Assembly (NCBI GenBank): GCA_963781495.1
Contig: CAWAFX010000002.1
Coordinates: 1,674,001-1,738,000 of the forward strand
Length of the DNA: 64,000 bases
DNA from: Mayfieldus sp963781495
GTDB taxonomy: Bacteria > Actinomycetota > Thermoleophilia > Solirubrobacterales > 70-9
Direction of reading: 5' to 3'
Every line of letters begins with the position of its first letter. The stretch's first letter is position 1. Position numbers and translations under genes: made by a program. Positions 23,372-31,411 of this stretch are shown in pieces. A model generated the notes under the pieces. The model did not search any database. It was not told where the DNA came from and worked only from the letters and a program-made list of their open reading frames with translations.

Positions 23372-24958
23372 TCAAACCTCCAGCCGCGATTCCTCGAGGT
23401 CGAGCTCGCGCTCGACCCGCCGCATCACCTCGGCGGAGATCGCGCGCTCGTTGCGAAGCCGGACCAGTTCCCGGCGCTGCACGGCGTATACCTCGTGCAT
23501 CAGCCGCTGGTAGGCAAGGGAGCCCTCCTCGAGACCGTCCTCGTCCTCGATCTTGCCGGCCCGGATCTTGAAGCGGCGGCGGCGGAACTCATAGAGGCGG
23601 CGGACCCGCTCGATAGTCCCGTCGCGGGTCCAGTCCTCCGACTCCAACTCGTCGACGCGTTCGATCGCCGCTCGCGCGATCACCAGCCGCGCCTTGATCT
23701 CCTCGTTCTCCTCCTCGGAGCCGTCCTCGATCACGCCGAGGCGGCGGATCAGCCAGGGAAGCGTCAGCCCCTGCCCGACCACGGTGAGGAGGATCAGCGA
23801 GAAGGTGATGAACTGGATCAGCGCCCGCCCCGGCAGCGGCGCTCCGCCGTTGGTGTGCACCGGCAGGGCAAGGGCCGCCGCCAGCGAGACCGCGCCCCGC
23901 ATCCCCGCCCAGGAGCTGACCACGCGGATCTGCCAGGTGCCGCGCCGCGCTCGCTGCGACTCGCGGCGGTCCAGCGTCCGGATCAACACGGTCATGACGT
24001 TGACCCAGATGAAGCGCATCGCGATCACCGCCGCGCAGACCGCCGCCGCGTAGCCGACCACCTCTCCGGTCGAGAGGCTGCCGAGCCCATTGACGATCAC
24101 CGGCAGCTGTAGGCCGATGAGGATGAAAAGTGTGGCGTTGAGCAGGAAGGTGAGGATCGACCACATCGCGAACCCCTGCATGCGGCTCTCCGGAGTGGCG
24201 ATCTCCGGGGCCCGGAAGCCGAGCACCATGCCGCAGGCGACCACGGCGAGGACCCCGGAGACGCCGAGCTGGTCGGCGGGAACGAACGCCCCGTAGGCGC
24301 TGAACAGTGAGATCGTCAGCTCGGTGTTGACGTCGTCGACCCGCTTGCGGACCTCGGCGATCGCCCAGCCGACCGCGAGCCCGATCGCGACCCCGCCGGC
24401 GACGTCGCCGAGCAGGGTCAGAAGCGTGTGGCCGGTCGAGACGCTCTCCCCGATCGCCACCGCTACCGCGACCTTGAAGGCGACCAGCGCGGTGGCGTCG
24501 TTGATCAGGCTCTCGCCCTCGAGGATGTTGACCAGCCGCCGCGGCGCCCCGACCCGGCGCATGATCGCGGTCGCGGCCGCCGGGTCGGTGGGGGAGACGA
24601 TCGCCCCAAGCGCGAACGACATCGCCCAGGGCAGGTCAATCAGCTGGTGGGCGATCACGCCGACCACGGCGGCGGTCGCCAGGGTCATCCCGAAGGCGTT
24701 CAGCACGATCACCCGCGCGTCGGCGCGGAAGCTGCGCAGGTCGGCGAAGAAGGCAGAGCTGTAGAGCAGCGGCGGCAGGAAGACGAGCAGGACCAGGTCC
24801 GGGTTGAGGCGAACGTCGGGGATCCCGGGGATCAGGGCCAGAACGAGGCCGCCGAGAACCAACGGAATCGGATAGGGAATCTCGAGCCAGTTGGCGAGTG
24901 CGTTCAGCCCCGCGGCCGAGACGAACAGCGCGGCAAGGAAGACGGAGAGATCGCCCAC
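23372..24958 (-). CDS. NhaP-type Na+/H+ antiporter (CPA1 family)
   Basis: A 528-residue transporter with about 12 membrane helices in the first 400 residues and a charged cytoplasmic tail of about 120 residues. The CPA1 signature is intact: SPTDPAAATAIMRRVG and EGESLINDATALVAF, including the Asn-Asp pair of the ion-binding helix. It exchanges Na+ (or K+) for H+ to control pH and salinity. The Glu/Arg-rich tail is helical and probably regulatory. GTG start. It is transcribed convergently with the small-protein gene. Confidence 0.9.
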   Translation of the reverse strand: MGDLSVFLAALFVSAAGLNALANWLEIPYPIPLVLGGLVLALIPGIPDVRLNPDLVLLVFLPPLLYSSAFFADLRSFRADARVIVLNAFGMTLATAAVVGVIAHQLIDLPWAMSFALGAIVSPTDPAAATAIMRRVGAPRRLVNILEGESLINDATALVAFKVAVAVAIGESVSTGHTLLTLLGDVAGGVAIGLAVGWAIAEVRKRVDDVNTELTISLFSAYGAFVPADQLGVSGVLAVVACGMVLGFRAPEIATPESRMQGFAMWSILTFLLNATLFILIGLQLPVIVNGLGSLSTGEVVGYAAAVCAAVIAMRFIWVNVMTVLIRTLDRRESQRARRGTWQIRVVSSWAGMRGAVSLAAALALPVHTNGGAPLPGRALIQFITFSLILLTVVGQGLTLPWLIRRLGVIEDGSEEENEEIKARLVIARAAIERVDELESEDWTRDGTIERVRRLYEFRRRRFKIRAGKIEDEDGLEEGSLAYQRLMHEVYAVQRRELVRLRNERAISAEVMRRVERELDLEESRLEV

Positions 24959-24989
24959 GCGAGCAGCTTAGGACGCGCTTTGCGAGGAG

Positions 24990-25817
24990 CTAGCCGTAGT
25001 CGTAGAAGCCGGCGCCGGATTTGCGGCCCAGCTTGCCGTCGCCGATCATCTCGACGATCAGCCCCGGCGGCTTGTGGGCGGGCTCGTCGGAGTCGGCGTG
25101 AAGCGCGTCGCCGATCGCTTCGGCGACGTCGAGACCGACGAAGTCGAGCAGGGCCAGCGGCCCCATCGGGTGGCCGGCCCCAAGGGTCATGCAGGAATCG
25201 ACCTCACCCGCCTCCATGCCGGTGCGCTCGAGCATCCGCACGGCGTCGAAGAGGAAGGGGAAGAGCAGTCGGTTGACCACGAAGCCGGCCTGGTCGGGGA
25301 CCTCGACCGCGGTCTTGCCGAGCGCCCCGCACCAGGCCAGGGCACGCTCGCGGACCCCGTCGGTGACCCCGTCGGGGAAGCAGAGCTCGACCAGCTTCAT
25401 CCGCGGCACGGGGTTGAAGACGTGCAGGCCGAAGAAGCGGTCGGCGCCGCCGCTGGCGCGAGCCAGGTCGCTGACCGAGAGCGAGGACGTCGTGCTGGCG
25501 AGGTCCGCCTCGGGGGCCGCTTCGGCAAGAGTCGCGAGCAGCTCGGCCTTGATCTCGAGATCCTCCTTGATCGCCTCGACGACGACGTCGCAGTCGGCGA
25601 GGTCGGCGGGCTGGGTGGTGACCTTGAGCCGGCTGGCGTCGGCGCCGTCGATCTTCGCGCAGGCCGCCGTAGCCTTCTCCTCGGCCCGCCAGGCGGAGGC
25701 GTCGCTGCGCGCCAGCAACAGTGTCTTGCCGGTCGCGGTCGCGGTCGCGGCCAGCCCGGTGGCGATCGTGCCGCTGCCCGCGATCGCGGGGTGTTTGTAG
25801 CCCTCCGTCCCGTTCAC
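24990..25817 (-). CDS. 3-hydroxyacyl-CoA dehydrogenase
   Basis: A 275-residue NAD-dependent L-3-hydroxyacyl-CoA (3-hydroxybutyryl-CoA) dehydrogenase. The dinucleotide site is AGSGTIATGLA (13-23). Later motifs are TSSLSVSDLA, GLHVFNPVPRMKLVEL (catalytic His) and VPDQAGFVVNRLLFPFL, followed by TLGAGHPMGPLALLDFVGLD. It oxidises 3-hydroxyacyl-CoA to 3-ketoacyl-CoA, the step before the thiolase encoded 2.5 kb away. GTG start. It is divergent from the MMPL transporter gene over 105 bp. Confidence 0.9.
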   Translation of the reverse strand: MNGTEGYKHPAIAGSGTIATGLAATATATGKTLLLARSDASAWRAEEKATAACAKIDGADASRLKVTTQPADLADCDVVVEAIKEDLEIKAELLATLAEAAPEADLASTTSSLSVSDLARASGGADRFFGLHVFNPVPRMKLVELCFPDGVTDGVRERALAWCGALGKTAVEVPDQAGFVVNRLLFPFLFDAVRMLERTGMEAGEVDSCMTLGAGHPMGPLALLDFVGLDVAEAIGDALHADSDEPAHKPPGLIVEMIGDGKLGRKSGAGFYDYG

Positions 25818-25922
25818 GCCGGCTGGTTGTTATCACGATCGGGCTCAAGACCGATGAGTCTCGGCATTTACGGCGGTCCTTAACTCAACCACGAGCCCGA
25901 CTCGCTATACAAGGAGACCTCG

Positions 25923-28136
25923 ATGCAAGCAGGACCGCAGGCAAGGGAATCGGCGGGCACCAGCACGTTGGAGCGGCTGGGCCATTTCGTCGTCCAACAT
26001 CGGCGGGCGGTGATCGTCGCCTGGATCGGGCTGGTGATATTCGGGATGGTCGGCGCCGGCCAGGTCTCCAACCGCTGGCAGGAGAACTTCTCGATCCCCG
26101 GCTACTCGGCTTACGAGGCCAACCAGCGGGCGCTGCACAGTCTCGGGACCGGCGCCCAGGTGCCGCTGGTGGCGGTCTTCCAGTCAAAGGGGGACGTCAC
26201 CAAGCAGCCCGGGATCCGCAAGGCGATCGCCGCCGGGCAGAAGGCCGAGCCGGGATCGCGAGAAAGCTCCTTCTTCTCGACCGGCAGCGACGCCTTCGTC
26301 TCGGCCGACCACCACACGACCTTCGCCGAGATATACGCGCCCGGCCTGCCGAGCTTCAACGTCTCCAGCAAGCTCCCCAAGGTGCGCGCGGCGCTGAAGC
26401 AGGCCGCCCCGGCAGGCGTCACCGCTCGCCTCACCGGTATCGATCCGCTCAACGACGCCAGCGGCGCCAGCAGCGGCCCCAGCCTTGCGATCGAGATCCT
26501 GCTGGGCGGAATCGGAGCCGTGATCGTGCTGCTGCTCGTCTTCGGAACCCTGCCGGCGGTGGCGATGCCGCTGGCGATCGCGGCGTCGTCGATCCTGACC
26601 ACATTCGGGCTCGTCTGGCTGGTCACCTACGTCACCGACGTCTCGATCATCGTCCAATTCCTGATCGCGTTGGTCGGGCTGGGGGTGGCGATCGACTACT
26701 CGCTTCTGATGATCTTCCGCTTCCGCGAGGAGCTGGCGAAGGGCGAGGACGTCGAGGACGCGATCGCGCAGACGATGCGGCGGGCCGGGCGCTCGGTGGT
26801 CGTCTCCGGCTCGACGGTGGCGATCGGGCTGTTGAGCATGATCATCCTGCCGCTGCCGTTCATCCGCGCGATCGGGATCGGCGGGATGTTGATCCCGGCG
26901 GTCTCGGTGCTGGCCTCGATCACTCTGCTGCCAGCGCTGCTCTCGCTGCTCGGCCCGCGGATAAACAAGATCCGCCTGCTGCCGAAGCGCTTCCATGCCG
27001 GCGAGTACGTCGACAGCGGATTCTGGGGGCGCTGGGCCGGTTTCGTGATCCGGCGGCCACTGCTCATGGCCGGGATCGGACTGCTGATCGTCTTCGTGCT
27101 GCTGATCCCGGCCTCGAAGCTCAACCCCGCCCAGGCCCAGGCCAAGGACCTGCCGGGCAGCGGCGATGCGATCAAGGGCCGCGACGCACTCACCAATGCA
27201 GGCATCACGGCCGGCGTGCTGGAGCCCTACATCGTCCTCGCCGAGCACGGCGCCAGCGGCGAGGACCTGAAGCTCCTCGCCTCGCGCCTCGACAGCACCC
27301 CCGGGGTCGAGGGCGCCCTCGCCCCGTCGAACCCCGGCTGGCGCGGCAACGGCGACGCCTTGGTCCAGGCCTTTTCGACCACCGACGCCGAGAGCAAGCA
27401 GTCGCGAGGGACGATCTCCGACCTCCAGGACAACGTCCTGCCCGACGCGCAGGCCCACATCGACCATTCGGTGAGGCTGACCCTGGGCGGAACGGCGGCA
27501 GAGAACCGCGACTTCGTGCACGCCGTCTACGGGAACTTCCCCTACGTCCTCGCCTTCGTGATCATCCTCACCTTCATCCTGCTGGCGCGCGCCTTCCGCT
27601 CGCTGCTGCTGCCGCTGAAAGCGGTGATCCTCAACCTGGTCTCGCTTGGGGCCGCCTACGGGATCGTCGTCTTCATCTTCCAGGAGGGCCACGGCTCGGA
27701 AGCGATCTGGGGCGTCACCGCGACCGGCGCGGTCCAATCGTGGATCCCGCTGATGGTCTTCGCCTTCCTCTTCGGGCTCTCGATGGACTACGAGGTCTTC
27801 ATGCTGACCCGGATGCGGGAGGCCTATGACGAGACCGGATCGACACCGCAGTCGATCCAGCTGGGGCTGATGCGAACCGGCAAGCTGGTGACCAGCGCGG
27901 CGCTGGTGCTGATGTTCGCCTTCTTCTCGATGTCGACCGGACCCGGCGTCGACATCAAGCAGTTCGGAATCGCACTGGCGGCCGGGATCATCTTCGACGC
28001 GACGGTGATCCGGGCCCTGCTGGTGCCGTCGATCATGCGCCTGATGGGGCGCTGGAACTGGTGGCTGCCGTCCGGTCCGGCGAAGCTGCTGCGGGTGGCG
28101 CCGTCGGAGGCCGTTCCCGAGCCGGCGGAAGGCTGA
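25923..28136 (+). CDS. MMPL/RND-family membrane transporter
   Basis: A 737-residue RND-type transporter with 12 membrane helices: one N-terminal, an extracytoplasmic loop (about 60-180), five helices, a second loop (about 390-530) and six more. Both halves carry MMPL features, for example GLGVAIDYSLLMIFRFREEL in the first and GLSMDYEVFMLTRMREAY in the second, where the Asp-Tyr pair is the proton relay. Such proteins export lipids or small hydrophobic molecules using the proton gradient. AGGAG precedes the ATG. Flanking beta-oxidation genes suggest lipid cargo, but the substrate is unproven. Confidence 0.88.
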   Translation: MQAGPQARESAGTSTLERLGHFVVQHRRAVIVAWIGLVIFGMVGAGQVSNRWQENFSIPGYSAYEANQRALHSLGTGAQVPLVAVFQSKGDVTKQPGIRKAIAAGQKAEPGSRESSFFSTGSDAFVSADHHTTFAEIYAPGLPSFNVSSKLPKVRAALKQAAPAGVTARLTGIDPLNDASGASSGPSLAIEILLGGIGAVIVLLLVFGTLPAVAMPLAIAASSILTTFGLVWLVTYVTDVSIIVQFLIALVGLGVAIDYSLLMIFRFREELAKGEDVEDAIAQTMRRAGRSVVVSGSTVAIGLLSMIILPLPFIRAIGIGGMLIPAVSVLASITLLPALLSLLGPRINKIRLLPKRFHAGEYVDSGFWGRWAGFVIRRPLLMAGIGLLIVFVLLIPASKLNPAQAQAKDLPGSGDAIKGRDALTNAGITAGVLEPYIVLAEHGASGEDLKLLASRLDSTPGVEGALAPSNPGWRGNGDALVQAFSTTDAESKQSRGTISDLQDNVLPDAQAHIDHSVRLTLGGTAAENRDFVHAVYGNFPYVLAFVIILTFILLARAFRSLLLPLKAVILNLVSLGAAYGIVVFIFQEGHGSEAIWGVTATGAVQSWIPLMVFAFLFGLSMDYEVFMLTRMREAYDETGSTPQSIQLGLMRTGKLVTSAALVLMFAFFSMSTGPGVDIKQFGIALAAGIIFDATVIRALLVPSIMRLMGRWNWWLPSGPAKLLRVAPSEAVPEPAEG

Positions 28137-28148
28137 TCGGGTCAGTCT

Positions 28149-28165
28149 CCGCGTCCGTAACGCGG
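28149..28165. terminator. Small hairpin after the MMPL gene
   Basis: CCGCGT and ACGCGG pair around a 5-nt loop, 12 bases after the stop. No T-tract follows, so terminator function is uncertain. Confidence 0.3.
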
Positions 28166-28188
28166 GGAGGGCATGGCGAGACTGGAGG

Positions 28189-28217
28189 TTGACTGGCCAG
28201 TCAGCCAATGGGATATC
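28189..28217 (+). promoter_or_regulatory. Promoter with 14-bp palindromic operator (thiolase)
   Basis: TTGACT (-35) and GATATC (-10) are 17 bases apart. TGACTGGCCAGTCA, a perfect 14-bp palindrome at 28190-28203, overlaps the -35 and spacer. The 17-mer GACTGGCCARTCAGCCA recurs at the same promoter position upstream of the acyl-CoA dehydrogenase at 31.4 kb. The operator shape resembles sites of TetR-family regulators of acyl-CoA metabolism. Confidence 0.6.
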
Positions 28218-28246
28218 TTTGACCCGGCCGCAAAAACAACTGTTGG

Positions 28247-28296
28247 GCGGCGACACACAGTGTCGCCGCAGAGGCTGGTCAGGCCGCGTAGCGGCC
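28247..28296 (+). other. Two hairpins in the thiolase leader
   Basis: GCGGCGACA/TGTCGCCGC is a perfect 9-bp stem with a 5-nt loop (28247-28269), followed by GGCCGC/GCGGCC with a 3-nt loop (28282-28296). Both lie between the predicted start of transcription and the ribosome site. No riboswitch class is recognised. Confidence 0.45.
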
Positions 28297-28324
28297 GCAA
28301 TTGCTTAGAACGGAGGCAGTCCCG

Positions 28325-29503
28325 ATGCAGAACGGCAAGTTCGGAGGCCGAGAGGTCGTAATCGTTGAGGCGGCCCGCACCCCGATCGGGCGCGGCCACG
28401 AGGAGAAGGGCTACTACAAGGACGTCCATCCCTCCAACCTTCTGGCCAAGACCTACTCGGAGCTGATCGAGCGCACCGGGATCGACGCCGGCGAGGTCGA
28501 GGACGTGATTGCCGGCTGCGTGCAGCAGTTCGGCGAGCAGGGCCTCAACATTGGCCGCAACGCCTGGCTCGAGGCCGGGCTTCCGATCGAGACTCCGGCG
28601 ACGACGGTCGACCGCCAGTGCGGCTCCGCCCAGCAGGCGGTCAACTTCGGCGCCGCGCTGATCGCCTCCGGCGTCCACGACGTCACGATCGGCTCCGGCG
28701 TCGAGCACATGGGCCACATCTCCTTCGCCGACAGCGTCGAGGTGATGCAGGAGCACGGGATGGCCTTCAGCCCGGAGTTGCTCGAGCACTACGCCCTGGT
28801 CCCGCAGGGGATCTCGGCCGAGATGATCGCCGACAAGTGGGAGATTCCCCGCTCCGAGCTCGACGAGATCGGCCTGCGCAGCCACCAGCTTGCCGCCAAG
28901 GCGACCGAGGAGGGCCGCTTCGAGCGCGAGATCATTCCCTACGCGGTCAACGGCGACACCTACGTCACCGACCAGGGGATCCGTCCCGACACCAGCCTCG
29001 AGAAGCTCTCGGAGCTGAAACCGGCCTTCAAGGAGGACGGCAAGGTCACCGCCGGCAACTCCTCGCAGATCTCAGACGGCGCCGCCGCGGTGCTGATGAT
29101 GAGCCGCGAGAAGGCCGACGCGCTGGGCCTGAAGCCGCGCGCCCGGGTGGTCGACCAGACCACGGTCGGCGTCGATCCGGTGATCATGCTCACGGGCCCG
29201 ATCCCGGCGACCCAGAAGCTGCTGGACCGCAACGGGATGAAGATCGACGACATCGACCTGATCGAGATCAACGAGGCCTTCGCCTCCGTCGTCGCCGCCT
29301 GGCGCCGCGAGCTCGAGCCCGACATGGACCGGGTCAACGTCAACGGCGGCGCGATCGCGCTCGGGCACCCGCTCGGCTCGACCGGGGCGCGGCTGATCAC
29401 GACTCTGCTGCACGAGCTCGAGCGCTCGGACAAGGAAGTCGGCCTGGTGACGATGTGCTGCGGCGGCGGCCTCGGCACCGGCACGATCATCGAGCGCGTC
29501 TGA
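28325..29503 (+). CDS. Acetyl-CoA acyltransferase (thiolase)
   Basis: A 392-residue degradative-type thiolase with GGAGG eight bases before its ATG. Acyl-accepting Cys99 lies in DRQCGSAQQA; the C-terminal motifs are NEAFAS, GGAIALGHPLGSTGAR (catalytic His) and CCGGGLGTGT (proton-relay Cys). It cleaves 3-ketoacyl-CoA with CoA. It stands as its own transcription unit with an operator-bearing promoter and a strong hairpin terminator, and shares that operator with the acyl-CoA dehydrogenase operon, so both are probably induced by the same acyl-CoA ligand. Confidence 0.92.
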   Translation: MQNGKFGGREVVIVEAARTPIGRGHEEKGYYKDVHPSNLLAKTYSELIERTGIDAGEVEDVIAGCVQQFGEQGLNIGRNAWLEAGLPIETPATTVDRQCGSAQQAVNFGAALIASGVHDVTIGSGVEHMGHISFADSVEVMQEHGMAFSPELLEHYALVPQGISAEMIADKWEIPRSELDEIGLRSHQLAAKATEEGRFEREIIPYAVNGDTYVTDQGIRPDTSLEKLSELKPAFKEDGKVTAGNSSQISDGAAAVLMMSREKADALGLKPRARVVDQTTVGVDPVIMLTGPIPATQKLLDRNGMKIDDIDLIEINEAFASVVAAWRRELEPDMDRVNVNGGAIALGHPLGSTGARLITTLLHELERSDKEVGLVTMCCGGGLGTGTIIERV

Positions 29504-29525
29504 TCCTCAACGCCCGATAGGCGAG

Positions 29526-29563
29526 CCCCGCTCCCCGAGGCCTGGGCCCGGGGAGCGGTGGGG
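29526..29563. terminator. Strong bidirectional hairpin terminator
   Basis: CCGCTCCCCG (29528-29537) pairs perfectly with CGGGGAGCGG (29549-29558), extended by C/G pairs outside. It lies between the convergent thiolase and secreted-protein genes. A T-tract is absent, as is common in high-GC actinobacteria. Confidence 0.6.
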
Positions 29564-29606
29564 TGGAGCGCTCGCCCCTAGTCCGTCGTCCGGGGTTGCG
29601 GTTGTC

Positions 29607-30575
29607 TCAGTACTCGCCGCCGCCCCACGAGGACCCGGACCAGGCCTTCAGGTCGCAGCCCCCGTGGCGGTAGTGGGCGCCGTTGCCCTTCACCTGGGTG
29701 GTCACGCACACCGACCGGTGCTTGTCGAGGTCGATGTCCACGCCGCCCTTGTGGACCGTCGGAAGGTCCTCGACGAAATAGAACCGGTAGGTCCAGGCAC
29801 AGCGCTCCGGGTCGCTTCTTGAGCCGGTCGGGCCGTAGCAGTTCGCCCGCACCTTTTCGCGGCGGTCGAACTTCCACTTGGCATCGTCGCCGGCCTTATA
29901 GATGTCCTGATCGGGTGTCGCGGGGTAGAGCTTCGTGATCTTCCCGTTGCAGAACTCCCACGGCGTCTCGATCCGGTACCAGAAGAGATCGGTGTGGAAC
30001 CAGCTCGATTCGATCTTGCGCTTGTTCGTGACCTGCTTCGCCGCGCCGGTGCAGTTGTACTTGTGGCCGGCGCTCGCATCCGCCACCGGCACATTGGTGC
30101 CTTCCGGGTACGTCGATCCGACGTCGTTCACAGCGGCAAAGAAGCGGGCACGATTGAGGCTGTCCTCGGCAGCCGCGCGGGTGGATGCCTCGGCGGCGAA
30201 GCGCTGATTGGCGGCGGTCGAGTTTGCCGCGGCCTTGTGCGCATAGTCGTCAGCGATCGCCTTGTACCAGGCGGCGGCGTTTGCGTCACCCGCGTAATAG
30301 GCGTACGTGGCCTTGTCGTACCACTGCTTGGCGTTGACGAAATCCGTTTGTGCGACGCCCTGAAAGAAGAGACCCTGGTTGTGAAAGCTGTCGGCGACGG
30401 CGTTTTGCCAGGTGGCCGCGTTGGCGCAGTCAGTGGCGCTTGCGCACGCCGCGTCGGCCTTGGCAGCCGGAATCAACCAGATCAGGGACGCGACCGCCAG
30501 CGCCAGCAGCGTCCACAGGCGCGAGCCTCCACGTCCAGACAATCGGACCCAACGTAGGTTTCCTACTTCCACCAT
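29607..30575 (-). CDS. Secreted or membrane-anchored protein of unknown function
   Basis: A 322-residue protein with GGAGGAGG before its ATG. An N-terminal segment at about 16-36 (RLWTLLALAVASLIWLIPA) is a signal peptide or anchor, ending AAKADA. Residues about 40-130 are Ala/Asn-rich helices with a repetitive FVNAKQWYDKATYAYYAGD pattern, resembling tetratricopeptide-like or ALF-type helical repeats. The C-terminal half is rich in Trp, Tyr and Cys (five or more Cys, for example KYNCTG, FCNGK, RANCYG, RCAW and GGCDL). I do not recognise the family. Confidence 0.7.
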   Translation of the reverse strand: MVEVGNLRWVRLSGRGGSRLWTLLALAVASLIWLIPAAKADAACASATDCANAATWQNAVADSFHNQGLFFQGVAQTDFVNAKQWYDKATYAYYAGDANAAAWYKAIADDYAHKAAANSTAANQRFAAEASTRAAAEDSLNRARFFAAVNDVGSTYPEGTNVPVADASAGHKYNCTGAAKQVTNKRKIESSWFHTDLFWYRIETPWEFCNGKITKLYPATPDQDIYKAGDDAKWKFDRREKVRANCYGPTGSRSDPERCAWTYRFYFVEDLPTVHKGGVDIDLDKHRSVCVTTQVKGNGAHYRHGGCDLKAWSGSSWGGGEY

Positions 30576-30684
30576 TACTGCCTCCTCCCGGGGCTCACAC
30601 CGTGTGTGGTCCCAAGCTTCGTGTCGAGGCGAAAAACGGTAGAGCGGCGGAGGCTCGCTGTCTGTCCCCCAGACGGCCACTTTT

Positions 30685-30721
30685 CGTGTCATCCGTTGGT
30701 GTCGTCCGCTCGGATGACACG
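30685..30721. repeat. Perfect 11-bp inverted repeat
   Basis: CGTGTCATCCG and CGGATGACACG flank a 15-nt loop in the 229-bp region between two divergent genes for exported proteins. It could be an operator or an RNA hairpin; nothing else is recognised there except a small GTCTG/CAGAC stem just upstream. Confidence 0.5.
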
Positions 30722-30804
30722 GCCGAGGCGAAGGACGGCCTCACGATCTGTGGAAGCAGCCTGCGGAAGTTCCTTCGGGCGCGACGACTAGCGTTTCGAC
30801 GGCG

Positions 30805-31287
30805 ATGCGCTGCCGTCCAAGCCTGATCTCGCTTAGCGCCGTTCTCTCCGCCGCCTTGCTGCTCGGCGCCTGCGGGGGCGGGGCCGGCGACGGCGGCGTT
30901 TCGCCGCCCGCCACCGCGGTCAATACCAGGCCGCAGTTCGCGGCTCAGGCGTACTTGATCTGCCAGGTCGGCAACGAGCACATCGGCCGGGTGACCGAGG
31001 AGACGCTGCGCAAGTTCAACAACCCGCCTCCGGCCGTGATCCTGCGCCTGACCAGGGATGTGACGGCGCCCAACGTCCTGCGGGAGATCCGACAACTGCG
31101 GGCGATCGACGCCCCGGCCGCCGTCAAGCGGCGGATCGCCCCGACTCTGGCCCGCGAGCAGCGGTTTGCCGAGACGCTGGAGCGCAACCCCGCCGACCCT
31201 GCCCTCGGCAAGGGCGATCCGATCGCAACCTACGCCGGCGCCACCCGATACGGCCTCACGCTCTGCGGGTTCGGCTCCAGCGGCTGA
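30805..31287 (+). CDS. Putative lipoprotein
   Basis: A 160-residue protein. The N-terminus has a hydrophobic core and lipobox LLGAC with Cys23, predicting diacylglyceryl attachment and anchoring on the outer face of the membrane. A short Gly-rich linker leads to a helical domain (about 45-155) with two further Cys (YLICQ and TLCGF) that could form a disulfide. The sequence KFNNPPPAVILRLTRDV is distinctive but not assigned to a family. Confidence 0.75.
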   Translation: MRCRPSLISLSAVLSAALLLGACGGGAGDGGVSPPATAVNTRPQFAAQAYLICQVGNEHIGRVTEETLRKFNNPPPAVILRLTRDVTAPNVLREIRQLRAIDAPAAVKRRIAPTLAREQRFAETLERNPADPALGKGDPIATYAGATRYGLTLCGFGSSG

Positions 31288-31372
31288 GCGGGCCGACACG
31301 GTCGGAGCTGAGCAAGTTCGCCCGCGAGGGCCTGCGGGATGAAGGAGTGCTCCGAATAGTCGCCCCGACAGA

Positions 31373-31401
31373 CCGACTGGCCAATCAGCCAGGCATATAT
31401 G
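31373..31401 (+). promoter_or_regulatory. Promoter with shared operator; near-leaderless start
   Basis: CCGACT (-35), a 17-base spacer and TATATG (-10) contain GACTGGCCAATCAGCCA at the same place as in the thiolase promoter. Transcription would start about 31408, only some four bases before the GTG at 31412. Confidence 0.6.
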
Positions 31402-31411
31402 CTGCCGCTCC

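Noticed and set aside
26184..28256. 690-codon minus-strand frame opposite the MMPL gene
   Set aside because: His/Asp/Arg/Gln-rich artefact of reversed membrane-protein codons; the plus frame has all RND motifs.
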